From positions 682,001-746,000 of the forward strand of contig NC_007511.1 of assembly GCF_000012945.1 (NCBI RefSeq): a stretch of DNA of 64,000 bases. Reading direction: 5' to 3'. The notes below the pieces were generated by a model. The model saw nothing but the letters and a program-made list of their open reading frames with translations, was not told the origin of the DNA and did no database searches. The translations under genes and the position numbers were made by a program. Position 1 is the first letter of the stretch; every line of letters begins with the position of its first letter. This DNA comes from Burkholderia lata. Lineage in GTDB: Bacteria; Pseudomonadota; Gammaproteobacteria; Burkholderiales; Burkholderiaceae. Positions 48,349-59,714 of the stretch are shown here, piece by piece.

Positions 48349-48844
48349 CAGCGTTCCGAAGCAGGTGATATGCGATGAGAAAAAACGGCAGATCACTGGC
48401 TGGCAGCTGGGCGACGGACGGGCGTCGAAGCGGCCCTGAAGCGACTGCGAGGCGCGGCGTACGCGACTCACAGGAAGGCTGGCTGGATTGCAGAAGCGAA
48501 TTCGTATTATTTCATGAAAATAACAACCAGCTTCCAAATGTTTAGTTTTGTTTGTAAACAGAAGGATTTACCGCCTCAAGCGAACGCCCCGAGTTGGTGT
48601 CCACCCAACTAATCATCAGTTGATTAATTTTCAGCGATCAGACCCTTAGCAGCCCGAAAGCACGCCGCACGAAATCAACAATCCCCGAACACCAAGCACT
48701 GCAAGGCAACCAGCCAACTCAGCCCACTCCATAGCAACCCAATTGCACCCCAGGCAAACGTTCTCGCCCGGCCCAAGGTTGCGCCCCGATCGCCACCATC
48801 ACCCCACAAAACCCTCCGTGTTTTCCCTCGGTCGACCGGCATTT
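48349..48844. other. Intergenic, no gene seen
   Basis: About 500 bp separating the hypothetical gene from the livK promoter. AT-rich around 48480-48630, which includes the direct repeat TCATCAGTTGATTAATTTTC area near 48610. Short frames on the minus strand (48675-48962) lack coding features. Confidence 0.4.
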
Positions 48845-48875
48845 TTGACAGACGATTTAAAAACGCCCATATAAT
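48845..48875 (+). promoter_or_regulatory. Sigma-70-type promoter for livK
   Basis: Consensus hexamers TTGACA (48845-48850) and TATAAT (48870-48875), separated by 19 bp, slightly longer than the optimal 17. Transcription would start near 48882. Confidence 0.65.
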
Positions 48876-48881
48876 TTCGAC

Positions 48882-49158
48882 TGCCTTGCCAACGGCTGTC
48901 GGACCATCCCTCCGAACAAGCGATTTGGCAAGCGGGGCAGGCGAAACGCTTGCGCAATGCAAGACGCATCACGATGTCTTTCCGAACCAGACGTCCCCTT
49001 CGGGGACTGCAAGAGCCGGGCCCCGCTACGCAACATTCCGCCGGAGTTCCGTCTTCTATGTGTCTCGGGCGTGTCCCATGTCCTCGCCCCGGGTGCTGTT
49101 CGATTGCGCAAGTCATGCCGCCTTTGCCCGTATGACTAACAACATCGAGGAGCTCCTG
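48882..49158 (+). other. Long 5' leader of livK
   Basis: About 277 nt between the predicted transcription start and the livK ATG. It contains a small perfect hairpin GTCCCC-TTC-GGGGAC near 49002-49016 and several GC-rich inverted segments. No terminator with T-run is visible inside it. It may hold post-transcriptional control, for example an sRNA target. Confidence 0.4.
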
Positions 49159-50277
49159 ATGACGCTGTCCCGTCTTACGTCCATTTCCGTCGCCGCCGTG
49201 CTGTTCGCCGCCGGCGCCGCCGCCGCGCAAGCGGAAACCGTGAAGATCGCCATCGCTGGTCCGATGAGCGGTTCGGTCGCCCAATACGGCGACATGGTGA
49301 AGGCCGGCGCGCTGACCGCGATCGAGCAGATCAACGCAGCCGGCGGTGCGGGCGGCAACAAGTTTGAAGTCGTGATGATGGACGACGCTTGCGAACCGAA
49401 GCAGGCCGTCGCTGTTGCCAACAAGATCGTCAGCCAGAAGATCAAGTACGTGATCGGTCACGTGTGCTCGGGTTCGACGATCCCGGCCTCGGACATCTAC
49501 GAGAACGAAGGCATCGTGATGGTCACGCCGTCGGCCACCGCGCCGCAGCTGACCGAAGGCAAGAAGCGCCACTTCATCTTCCGCACGATCGGCCGTGACG
49601 ACCAGCAAGGCCCGGCCGCCGCGCACTACATCATCAACAACGTGAAGCCGAAGAAGGTCGCGGTCTTGCACGACAAGCAGTCGTACGGCCAGGGCATCGC
49701 ATCGTCGGTCAAGAAGGACCTCGAAGCCGCGAAGATCCCCGTCGTCCTGTTCGAAGGCATCAACGCCGGCGATTCGGACTACTCGGCGATCATCACGAAG
49801 CTGAAGTCGCAAGGCGTCGATTTCGTCTACTTCGGCGGCTACCACCCGGAAATGGGCCTGCTGATGCGCCAGGCGCGCGAGCAGGGCGTGAAGGCAACGT
49901 TCATGGGGCCTGAAGGCGTGGGCAACAAGGACGTGACGGCGATCGCCGGCCCGGCCTCGGAAGGCATGCTCGTCACGCTGCCGGCCGACTTCTCGGCCGA
50001 TCCGGCCAACGCTGCGCTCGTGAAGGCGTTCGCGGACAAGAAGCGCGACCCGAACGGCCCGTTCCAGATGCCGGCATACGCAGCGGTGAAGATCATCGCC
50101 GACTCGATCGCCGGAGCGAAGACGACCGACCCGACCAAGGTCGCCGCGTACATGCACAAGACGACGTTCGACACGCCGATCGGCAAGGTCGCGTATGACG
50201 CACAGGGCGACCTGAAGGCGTTCAAGTTCGTCGTGTACACGTGGCACAAGGACGCGACGAAGACCGCCGCCAAGTAA
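49159..50277 (+). CDS. livK: Branched-chain amino acid ABC transporter, periplasmic binding protein
   Basis: 372 aa. The start at 49159 has GAGGAG 9-14 bp upstream; an earlier in-frame ATG lacks one. Signal peptide ends AAAAQAE-TVKIA. The mature protein is a Leu/Ile/Val-type binding protein: IAGPMSGSVAQYGDM, the conserved disulfide pair (DDACEPKQ and GHVCSGS), PSATAPQLT, and FGGYHPEMG. It delivers leucine, isoleucine or valine to LivHMGF, encoded immediately downstream. First gene of the operon. Confidence 0.95.
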   Translation: MTLSRLTSISVAAVLFAAGAAAAQAETVKIAIAGPMSGSVAQYGDMVKAGALTAIEQINAAGGAGGNKFEVVMMDDACEPKQAVAVANKIVSQKIKYVIGHVCSGSTIPASDIYENEGIVMVTPSATAPQLTEGKKRHFIFRTIGRDDQQGPAAAHYIINNVKPKKVAVLHDKQSYGQGIASSVKKDLEAAKIPVVLFEGINAGDSDYSAIITKLKSQGVDFVYFGGYHPEMGLLMRQAREQGVKATFMGPEGVGNKDVTAIAGPASEGMLVTLPADFSADPANAALVKAFADKKRDPNGPFQMPAYAAVKIIADSIAGAKTTDPTKVAAYMHKTTFDTPIGKVAYDAQGDLKAFKFVVYTWHKDATKTAAK

Positions 50278-50294
50278 CACGGAGTACCCGCCCG

Positions 50295-50333
50295 CGCACC
50301 CGCCCTGTCCGAGACCCGGACGGGGCGGGTGCG
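50295..50333 (+). terminator. Strong hairpin between livK and livH
   Basis: Two 17-nt arms (50295-50311 and 50317-50333) pair completely apart from a single G-U, with a 5-nt loop. No T-run follows, so it is more likely an mRNA-stabilising or partial-termination structure that raises livK expression over the membrane genes, as known for other binding-protein operons. Confidence 0.7.
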
Positions 50334-50460
50334 TATTGGCTGCGCATCGGCCCAGTGCGCAGCCAACGGGCGGTCCGAGACGACACCGTGCGTTGCGCGC
50401 GGCCGAACGCCGTGATCCGGCGGCGGCATGCGACACAACGCCAACGGGAGCTTCCCGCAC

Positions 50461-51387
<927 letters not shown>

Positions 51388-51398
51388 GGGAGACGCAG

Positions 51399-52666
51399 AT
51401 GAGTCAAGTCATTTCCGTTCGCCGCCCGGCCGCCGACGCTTCGATCGGCCAGGCGCTGAAAAATGCCGTGGCCGCCGCGTTCCTGACGGCGATCCTCACG
51501 ATTCCGGTGCTCGGTCTGCAGTTGAAGCTCGACGGCTATCAGGTCGTGCTGACGCCGCACTGGCGCCCGGTGTGGATCGCGGTCGCGGCCGTGTTCCTGT
51601 TCCAGCTGTTCAAGCCGTGGCTCGTGCGCGCGAAAGCGGCGGTCAAGCTGCCGGCGGTGCCCGCGATGGGCGCGCAGCAGCAGCGCGTGATCATCTGGGT
51701 GATGCTCGCGATCGGGTTCGTGTGGCCGTTCTTCGGCTCGCGCGGTGCGGTGGACGTCGCGACGCTCGCGCTGATCTACGTGATTCTTGGCCTCGGGCTG
51801 AACATCGTGGTCGGTTTCGCGGGGCTGCTGGATCTCGGCTATGTCGGGTTCTACGCGGTCGGCGGCTATACGTACGCGATGCTGAACCAGTACTTCGGGC
51901 TGTCGTTCTGGGAGTGCCTGCCGATCGCGGCCATCGCGGCGGCGACGTTCGGCTTTCTGCTCGGCTTCCCGGTGCTGCGCCTGCGCGGCGACTATCTCGC
52001 GATCGTCACGCTCGGCTTCGGCGAAATCATCCGCCTGCTCGCGAACAACCTGACGAGCCTCACGGGCGGCCCGGACGGCATCTCGAGCATTCCGAAACCG
52101 ACGGTGTTCGGCTTCGAGATGGCGCGCAGCGCGAGCGTCGAAGGTGCGAAGACTTTCCATGAACTGATCGGGCTGGAATACAGCGGTGAGCACATGGTGA
52201 TCTTCCTGTACCTGATCGCGCTGGTGCTGGTCTGCTTCACGCTGTTCGTGACGAGCCGCCTGATCCGCATGCCGATGGGCCGTGCGTGGGAAGCGCTGCG
52301 CGACGACGAGATCGCGTGCCGTTCGCTCGGCCTGAACCCGACGCGCATCAAGCTGTCGGCGTTCACGCTCGGCGCGGCGTTCGCCGGTATCGGCGGCGCG
52401 TTCTTCGCGGCGCGCCAGGGCCTCGTGAATCCTGAATCGTTCACCTTCATCGAATCGGCGCTGATCCTCGCAATCGTCGTGCTCGGCGGGATGGGCTCGC
52501 AGCTCGGCGTGATTCTCGCGGCGATCCTGCTGACCGTGCTGCCGGAAGTCGCGCGCGGCTTCGCCGAGTACCGGATGCTGATCTTCGGTCTCGTGATGGT
52601 GTTGATGATGATGTGGCGTCCGCAGGGCCTGCTGCCCGCGAGCCGTCCCCACGTGGAGCTGCCGCA

Positions 52667-52670
<4 letters not shown>
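51399..52670 (+). CDS. livM: Branched-chain amino acid ABC transporter, permease LivM
   Basis: 423 aa, about ten hydrophobic helices, with the longer N-terminal part usual in LivM (about 100 residues before the conserved [25 protein letters not shown]). The coupling loop reads [28 protein letters not shown] precedes the start, and the stop overlaps the livG start. Confidence 0.95.
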
Positions 52671-54141
<1,471 letters not shown>

Positions 54142-54149
54142 CGCCGAAA

Positions 54150-54188
54150 GCCGCCGGCCTGCAACGGGCCGGCGGCGCTTCTTTTTTT
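54150..54188 (+). terminator. Rho-independent terminator of the liv operon
   Basis: A perfect 10-bp GC-rich stem (54150-54159 with 54167-54176) followed by a T-run at 54182-54188. A second inverted repeat (54200-54208 with 54212-54220) lies just after the stop of the convergent LysR gene. Confidence 0.9.
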
Positions 54189-54223
54189 GCTTTCTCTTGC
54201 AAGGCCGGTTCCCGGCCTTGTCT

Positions 54224-55078
54224 TCACAGTCCGATCCTGAACGTGCTTTTCAGTACGTCGCGCAGATGCAGCGCGGCGCGATTGCTGTCGTCCGTCAGGA
54301 TGGTGATCAGGTGCGGCGGGAGGTCGGGCAGCACGATCCCGGCGACGTGGCTCGTCAGGTTGCCGGACACGCGATCGTGTTCGATGAGGCCGACCGCGAG
54401 GCCGTTGGCGATACACGCTTCGACCGCCGGCGAGCTGGCGCTTTCGAGCAGCATCCGGTGCGAGATCTTCGCCTTCTTCAGCGCGTTCAGCGCGGTGTCG
54501 CGGTACGGGCAGCCCTGCAATTGCACGGCGATCGGCAGCGGCGCGTCGGGATTGAACTTGAAGGTCCGCGCGGCGACCCACACCGGATGGGTCTTGCTGA
54601 GCAGCTCGCCGTGCGGCGGCACTTTCTGGACCACGGCGATCGTGATGTCCAGCTGGCCGCGCGAGAACAGAGACTGCAACTCTTCGCTGGAGCGCGCTTC
54701 GACGGTCAGCTCGAGCAGCGGCCGGTCGGCGGCGAAGCGAGGCAGGAATTCCGCCATGAAGTGCGCGGCGTACGAATCGGGGATGCCGAGCCGCAACTTG
54801 CCGGTCAGTATCTGCGGCGACAGCGATTCGACGAGCCGGTCGTGGCTCAGCAGGAACTCGGTGGTGTCGCTGAGCAGCTTGTGGCCGTACTGCGTGAGTT
54901 CGACGGCCTGGTTGTTCCGCGTAAACAAGCGCTGCGCAACCATTTCCTCGAGCTTCTGAATCTGCGCCGTGACCGACGACGGGCTGCGATTCACATGAGC
55001 GGCTGCATCCTTGAAGCGGCCGAGCTTCGCGACGGCGTGGAAGGTTCGCAGCAGGTCGACGTCCAGGGTGCGCGGCAT
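54224..55078 (-). CDS. LysR-type regulator of the methyltransferase cassette
   Basis: 284 aa. N-terminal HTH in DVDLLRTFHAVAKLGRFKDAAAHVNRSPSSVTAQIQKLEE and a LysR effector domain (LRLGIPDSYAAHFMAEFLPRF). This DLLRTF opening is typical of the HexA/LrhA-like group. It is divergent from the EgtD-like gene at 55211, with an inverted repeat in between, so control of that cassette is likely. Inducer unknown. Confidence 0.88.
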   Translation of the reverse strand: MPRTLDVDLLRTFHAVAKLGRFKDAAAHVNRSPSSVTAQIQKLEEMVAQRLFTRNNQAVELTQYGHKLLSDTTEFLLSHDRLVESLSPQILTGKLRLGIPDSYAAHFMAEFLPRFAADRPLLELTVEARSSEELQSLFSRGQLDITIAVVQKVPPHGELLSKTHPVWVAARTFKFNPDAPLPIAVQLQGCPYRDTALNALKKAKISHRMLLESASSPAVEACIANGLAVGLIEHDRVSGNLTSHVAGIVLPDLPPHLITILTDDSNRAALHLRDVLKSTFRIGL

Positions 55079-55092
55079 GATTTGGTTTTTCC

Positions 55093-55147
55093 GAATCAGT
55101 GATTCAGGTAATGTCGATTGACGGAATTATTGGGCATCCCATATTCT
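55093..55147 (+). promoter_or_regulatory. Palindrome and sigma-70-type promoter upstream of the methyltransferase gene
   Basis: GAATCA-G-TGATTC at 55093-55105 is a perfect interrupted palindrome, suitable as a LysR site. TTGACG (55118-55123) and TATTCT (55142-55147), 18 bp apart, form a plausible promoter directed at the gene at 55211. Confidence 0.5.
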
Positions 55148-55210
55148 CGGTCAACAGGCAGACAACGGCAGGCAGCCGGCCGGGCGTTGCACGTATCCGG
55201 GGAACGATTC

Positions 55211-56191
55211 ATGTCGATCAACGATTTCGTTGTAGATGCATTGGTGCGGGACAGGAAGCTGAAGGCCGAGTCGGTATGGACGGTCGAGAATCACGAAAAA
55301 TATTCGACGCTCAAGCACAGCGACGATGATGCGAGGAGAAAGGAAGCAGGGCGCGAGGTGTTTTCGCTGATGCGGAACCTGAACGAGCTGGGCGTGCGGA
55401 GCCCCGCGCTGTGCGCGGACCGCGACGGCAACGGTTCGTTGCGCGAAGCGATCGGCAAGTTGAGCGAGCGGCTCGCGACGTTGTCGCGCGGCCGCGATGT
55501 GCATTACATCGAGCTCGGGCCGGAGCCGGTCAAGACGACCGAACTCGTGAAGGCCGTCAGCGGTGGCGGCCCGGACCATCTGCGCTACACGGCCGTCGAC
55601 ATCAACGAGTCGTCGGAAGACGCGATGCGGCACGCGATCATGCCGTTCCTGAAAACGCCCGGCTGTTTCAACTACATCGCCGACGATTACCGGAACGTGC
55701 AATGGAACCACATCGACGTGGGCCAGGACGTGACGTTCATCACGATGCTCGGGTTCCAGGAGGGCAACGAATTGCCGGTGACGATCGGCCGGCTCATCCG
55801 CAATCTCGGCGGCAAGTCGACCTATGTCGTGTCGGAGATGCAGTTGCTGGTCGAGGGGCGTGAAGAGCCCATCTACAACTTCTACCAGAACGAGAACATG
55901 GTGCGGTTTTCCGAAGTCGTCAGCCGGCAGCAGGGCTTCGAGCCGCTCGGCAAGCACCATGTGTCGATCGTCCGGCTCAATCTGCTCGGCGACCAGTTCC
56001 ATGTGGCGGTCACGCTGCAGCCCGTTTCGAAAGCCGGGGCAGACGGGCATCTGATCACCAACGTCTGCCTGAAATACACGCCGGAGCAATTCCGCCATGT
56101 CCGCCATAGCCACGCCAATTGCCGCGTGATCGACGAGCTGCACAGCGGCGACGGCAGCGTCGTGTACCAGATCGCCCAGTTCAAGGGCTGA
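55211..56191 (+). CDS. EgtD-like SAM-dependent methyltransferase
   Basis: 326 aa. The central nucleotide-binding region reads YIELGPEPVKTTELV near residues 98-112, followed by YTAVDINESSEDAM. This layout resembles histidine N-alpha-methyltransferases (EgtD, Methyltransf_33), although the usual G-x-G of motif I is replaced by G-P-E-P. EgtD trimethylates histidine in ergothioneine synthesis, but no egtB is nearby, and the partner genes are an oxygenase and an exporter. The true substrate (an amino acid or small peptide) is unknown. The start at 55211 is where a ribosome site and coding character begin; the frame is open further upstream. Confidence 0.75.
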   Translation: MSINDFVVDALVRDRKLKAESVWTVENHEKYSTLKHSDDDARRKEAGREVFSLMRNLNELGVRSPALCADRDGNGSLREAIGKLSERLATLSRGRDVHYIELGPEPVKTTELVKAVSGGGPDHLRYTAVDINESSEDAMRHAIMPFLKTPGCFNYIADDYRNVQWNHIDVGQDVTFITMLGFQEGNELPVTIGRLIRNLGGKSTYVVSEMQLLVEGREEPIYNFYQNENMVRFSEVVSRQQGFEPLGKHHVSIVRLNLLGDQFHVAVTLQPVSKAGADGHLITNVCLKYTPEQFRHVRHSHANCRVIDELHSGDGSVVYQIAQFKG

Positions 56192-56220
56192 ATGCCGCAA
56201 CCACGACAGCGAGGCACGCG

Positions 56221-57207
56221 ATGAACAAGGGAAATGCATTGCCGGTGTTTGCGCGAGGGTTCGATCGGGTGAGGCTTGCGCTGCAGACGTCGCTGTCCGG
56301 CGGCGCGAACGTCGACGGCGCGCTGGATGCCGTGACGGAACCGATGCGCTGGAGCAGCGCCTGCCTGCGCGACAGCTACGAAGTGCGATACCGGCGCAAC
56401 CTCGACGATCTCGGCTATCGCGATGTACCGATGCGCGGCACGCGCTCGGATGCGCTCAACGCGGTGTGCCATCTTCGCGGATTGTTTTCGGATGAAGCGG
56501 TTCATGCGTTGCGCGAGATCGGCCGCGCGCTGGAGCGCAGCGCGTCGAGCAGCAACTGGATCATCTCGAAGCGCGTGCGTGCGGTGACGGAGCGCTCGCG
56601 GTTCATCGACGACATGATGCACGACCGCGCGTTCCTGCTGAGGGTGTCGCGTCTGGCCGGTGTGCCGCTGATTCCGTATCCGATGGTCAATGCGCGGTCG
56701 CAGTTCAACTATTACTACCCGTTGGACCAGCGCGACGGCAAGGAGCAGCTGGGCATGTGGCACACCGACGGCACCAGCTTCGTGCTGAATATCGTGCTGT
56801 CGGATCGATCCGACTACGAGGGCGGAAACTTTCTGTTCTACGAATCGACCGCGGAGACGTTCGACCGCCACGATCGCGAACGCCGGCATGTGAGGACCGC
56901 GAATCTGGACACGGCGGGCGACGCGCTGCTCATCTATGGCAGCAAGCTGTTCCATGGCGTCGAGCCGGTCGAGTCGGGGCGCCGCATGTCGCTGGTGCTG
57001 TCGTTTCATTGCCCGTATACGCGGGAGGACGACAACGGGTTCTGGCATCTCGCGTCGGACGACGGCATCCCGCGCACGATCGTCAACTGGCTGGCGCTGC
57101 AGCGCGCGCTCCGGGACGACGCCGAACTGCAGTACCTCCGCCTCGGGCTCGAACCGATTCGCCCCGAGGATCTGGAAGACCAGCGCCTGTCCCCGGCACC
57201 TTTCTGA
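56221..57207 (+). CDS. Fe(II)/2-oxoglutarate-dependent oxygenase
   Basis: 328 aa. The iron triad is visible: His181 and Asp183 in MWHTDGTSF, and His245 in LFHGVEP, with the 2-oxoglutarate-binding arginine about ten residues later (SGRRMSLVLSF). This places it in the P4H/PhyH-like double-stranded beta-helix group. It lies 29 bp after the methyltransferase gene and 13 bp before the exporter, so the three are probably one transcript. Hydroxylation or desaturation of the methylated product is a natural inference. No signal peptide. Confidence 0.82.
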   Translation: MNKGNALPVFARGFDRVRLALQTSLSGGANVDGALDAVTEPMRWSSACLRDSYEVRYRRNLDDLGYRDVPMRGTRSDALNAVCHLRGLFSDEAVHALREIGRALERSASSSNWIISKRVRAVTERSRFIDDMMHDRAFLLRVSRLAGVPLIPYPMVNARSQFNYYYPLDQRDGKEQLGMWHTDGTSFVLNIVLSDRSDYEGGNFLFYESTAETFDRHDRERRHVRTANLDTAGDALLIYGSKLFHGVEPVESGRRMSLVLSFHCPYTREDDNGFWHLASDDGIPRTIVNWLALQRALRDDAELQYLRLGLEPIRPEDLEDQRLSPAPF

Positions 57208-57220
57208 GAGCCGTCGCCCC

Positions 57221-58144
57221 ATGCAGCTATTCCTGCTCCAGCTCGTTTTCGTGTTGTCGTGGAGTTCCGGCTTCATCGGCGCCAAGCTCGGCGCGGAGAC
57301 GGCCGGTGCGTTCAACCTGCTGTTCTGGCGGTTCCTGCTCGTCACGCTGTGTCTTGCGATCGTCCTCAACCGGCAGCTCGGGCGCCTGACGTGGGAGAAG
57401 CTTCGCTATCACGCGGTGATCGGCTTCCTGTCGCAGTTTCTCTACCTGACGTGCGTGTATATCGCGATCCAGCATGGCCTGCCGCCGGGCATTGCCGCGA
57501 TCGTCGCGGCGTTGCAGCCGCTCATCACCGCGGCGATGACGTCGCTCGAAGGCAGCGAGCGCAGCGGGGCGCGACAGTGGGCCGGGCTCGTCGTCGGGTT
57601 CGTCGGCGTGGGCATCGTGATCGGCGGGCAATATGCGCTGCCGGCCGGGTCGGTCGGGCTCGTCATGTACCTGCTGCCGCTAGTGTCGGCGCTGGGGCTG
57701 TCGATCGCGACGATCTATCAGCGGCGCCGCGCGCTGACGGCCGCGCGCAGTAACGAGGACGGATTGTTCCTGCCGCTGTTCGTGCAGGGCTGCGTGAGCC
57801 TGGTGCTGTTCGCGGCGTGCGGGATCGGCACGGGCAACCTGCATGTGCCGACCCAGCCGAACGTGTGGATCTCCGTCGTGTGGCTGACGGTGTTCTCGAC
57901 CTTCGTCGCCTACCTGTCGTTGTGGGCGCTGCTCAAGCGCATGCCCGCGACGCGCGTGGCGACCCTCGTCTATCTCGAGCCACCCGTGACGCTGATGTGG
58001 GCCGCGTGGATGTTCGGCGACCGGATCGAAGTGACGACCTATCTCGGTATCGTGGTCGTCGCGGTTGGCGTGTGGCTGGCCGGCAAGCACGTCGAGCGGC
58101 CCGCGCGGGCGCGGCGGGCGAACATGGAGGCGGCTGGCCGCTGA
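57221..58144 (+). CDS. EamA/DMT-family exporter
   Basis: 307 aa with ten predicted hydrophobic helices in two EamA repeats. It starts LFLLQLVFVLSWSSGFIGAKLG, a common opening of this family, and the second repeat contains RMPATRVATLVYLEPPVTLMWAA. DMT transporters of this kind usually export amino acids or small metabolites. Coupled to the methyltransferase and oxygenase genes, it may export their product. Confidence 0.85.
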   Translation: MQLFLLQLVFVLSWSSGFIGAKLGAETAGAFNLLFWRFLLVTLCLAIVLNRQLGRLTWEKLRYHAVIGFLSQFLYLTCVYIAIQHGLPPGIAAIVAALQPLITAAMTSLEGSERSGARQWAGLVVGFVGVGIVIGGQYALPAGSVGLVMYLLPLVSALGLSIATIYQRRRALTAARSNEDGLFLPLFVQGCVSLVLFAACGIGTGNLHVPTQPNVWISVVWLTVFSTFVAYLSLWALLKRMPATRVATLVYLEPPVTLMWAAWMFGDRIEVTTYLGIVVVAVGVWLAGKHVERPARARRANMEAAGR

Positions 58145-58210
58145 GGCACTGGTTGCGCGCCCGGTTCCGGTGTAGCGTCGCGGTACTGTCATGCCCCGCG
58201 AAGGAACCCG

Positions 58211-58561
58211 ATGAAAGTCAAACGGATCGTCGCCAATGTCGACACCCGATCAGTCGACGACGCAAAGCGCTTTTACCAACGGATCTTCGGCCTCGACCTG
58301 CTGATGGATCACGGCTGGATCGCGACCTACGGCAACGCCGAGCAGATGGACGTGCAGATCAGCTTCGCATCGCAGGGTGGGTCGGGCACGCCGACGCCCG
58401 ATCTGTCGATCGAGGTCGACGACGTCGATGAAGCGCTCGCGCGCGTGCAGGCGGCGGGGATTCCGGTCGAATATGGCCCGGCTGACGAGCCGTGGGGCGT
58501 GCGTAGGTTCTATGTGCGCGATCCGTTTGGCAAGCTGGTCAACGTGCTGGCGCATCGCTGA
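58211..58561 (+). CDS. VOC-superfamily (glyoxalase/bleomycin-resistance-like) protein
   Basis: 116 aa. Two beta-alpha-beta-beta-beta modules: VKRIVANVDTRSVDDAKRFYQRIFGLDLLMDHGWIATY, and the second repeat ending VRRFYVRDPFGKLVNVLAH. VOC proteins bind metal and include glyoxalases, dioxygenases and drug-binding proteins. Family certain, role unknown. It follows the exporter by 66 bp and may or may not belong to the same transcript. Confidence 0.85.
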   Translation: MKVKRIVANVDTRSVDDAKRFYQRIFGLDLLMDHGWIATYGNAEQMDVQISFASQGGSGTPTPDLSIEVDDVDEALARVQAAGIPVEYGPADEPWGVRRFYVRDPFGKLVNVLAHR

Positions 58562-58691
58562 ATCGGCACGCCGGGGCTGCTTGGGCGGCGTTTGCGCATG
58601 CAACGCCAGCCCCTTCATGGCCTTTTCCTTCGCCTTCTTCGGCCCGCGTTTTCCGGTACGAGCGGGCCGCGCAGTTCACCACCGAGCTGCA

Positions 58692-59609
58692 TCATGTTTC
58701 GTTCGCCGTCGCTTGCTCCTCCCGCGCATATTGCGCAGGCGGCCGGCCGACGTGCCGCGTGAACGCGACGCTGAAAGTGCTCGCCGAACTGTAGCCCACG
58801 CGCCCCGCGATCTCGGCGATGCGGCCCTCGTTGCGGCGGAGCAGATCCTTCGCGAGCGCCATGCGCCACGTGAGCAGGTATTCCATCGGCGCGAGGCCGA
58901 CCGCGCGGCTGAAGCGTTCGAAAAAGGTCGAGCGCGACAGCGCGGCTTCTTTCGCCAGCTCGACGATCGTCCACGGATGCGCGGGGCGTTCGTGCATGCG
59001 GCGGATCGCGGCGGCCAGCCGGCTGTCGGCCAGCCCACGCACGAGGCCGGGCGACGCGTTCGTGCCGGACGTGAAGCGCAGCGCCTCGATCAGCAGCACT
59101 TCCAGCAGGCGCGCCAGCACGATGTCGCGCGCAGGGCGCTGCGCACGCGATTCGTCGCGCACGAGTTGCACGAGCGTGGTCAGCCGCGGTTCGCCACGTA
59201 CGTGCACGAATCGGGGCAAGAGCGAAACCAGCAGCGAGGCGTCCGACGAACCGAAGCTGCAGTTGCCGGCCATCATCCGCGTGTCGACCGGGTTGGCGGG
59301 ATCGCCGATCCGGAATTCGCCGGGGTCGAGCTCGACCGGCGGGGCGGTTTCGACCCCTGGCGCTGGCGGTTCGAGGCTGGACATCGCGACGCCGTACACC
59401 GCCGGAATCAGCATGAAATCGCCGGGCAGCAGCTCGATCGGTGCGTGCCCGTCGATCGCGATCCGGCACCCGCCGTCGAGGATCGCGCAATAGAACGGCT
59501 CGCCCGCGACCGTGCGGCTGATCGACCACGGGCTCGCGCCGCGGATGTATTTGGAGTGCCGCGCGCCCGGTTGCAGCAAGGTTACGACTTCGGTCAACGG
59601 GTCGATCAT
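58692..59609 (-). CDS. AraC-family regulator with cupin N-terminal domain
   Basis: 305 aa from the ATG at 59609, which has a GAGAG ribosome site; the frame extends 20 codons upstream (59669) without one. N-terminal AraC_N/cupin-6 domain (YCAILDGGCRIAIDGHAPIELLPGDFMLIPAVYG), C-terminal double HTH with AALSRSTFFERFSRAVGLAPMEYLLTWRM and IAGRVGYSSASTFSVAFTRHVGRPP. It is divergent from the SDR at 59715, the usual arrangement for AraC regulators that activate a neighbouring oxidoreductase. Confidence 0.9.
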   Translation of the reverse strand: MIDPLTEVVTLLQPGARHSKYIRGASPWSISRTVAGEPFYCAILDGGCRIAIDGHAPIELLPGDFMLIPAVYGVAMSSLEPPAPGVETAPPVELDPGEFRIGDPANPVDTRMMAGNCSFGSSDASLLVSLLPRFVHVRGEPRLTTLVQLVRDESRAQRPARDIVLARLLEVLLIEALRFTSGTNASPGLVRGLADSRLAAAIRRMHERPAHPWTIVELAKEAALSRSTFFERFSRAVGLAPMEYLLTWRMALAKDLLRRNEGRIAEIAGRVGYSSASTFSVAFTRHVGRPPAQYAREEQATANET

Positions 59610-59714
59610 CGCCGGACTCTCGCCAATGAAAATCGGATTTTCGATTGTAGCGAATACGGATTCGGCCATCTATCGTACGAACACATGCTCAACACGTCAC
59701 AGGAGTGAGTTCGC

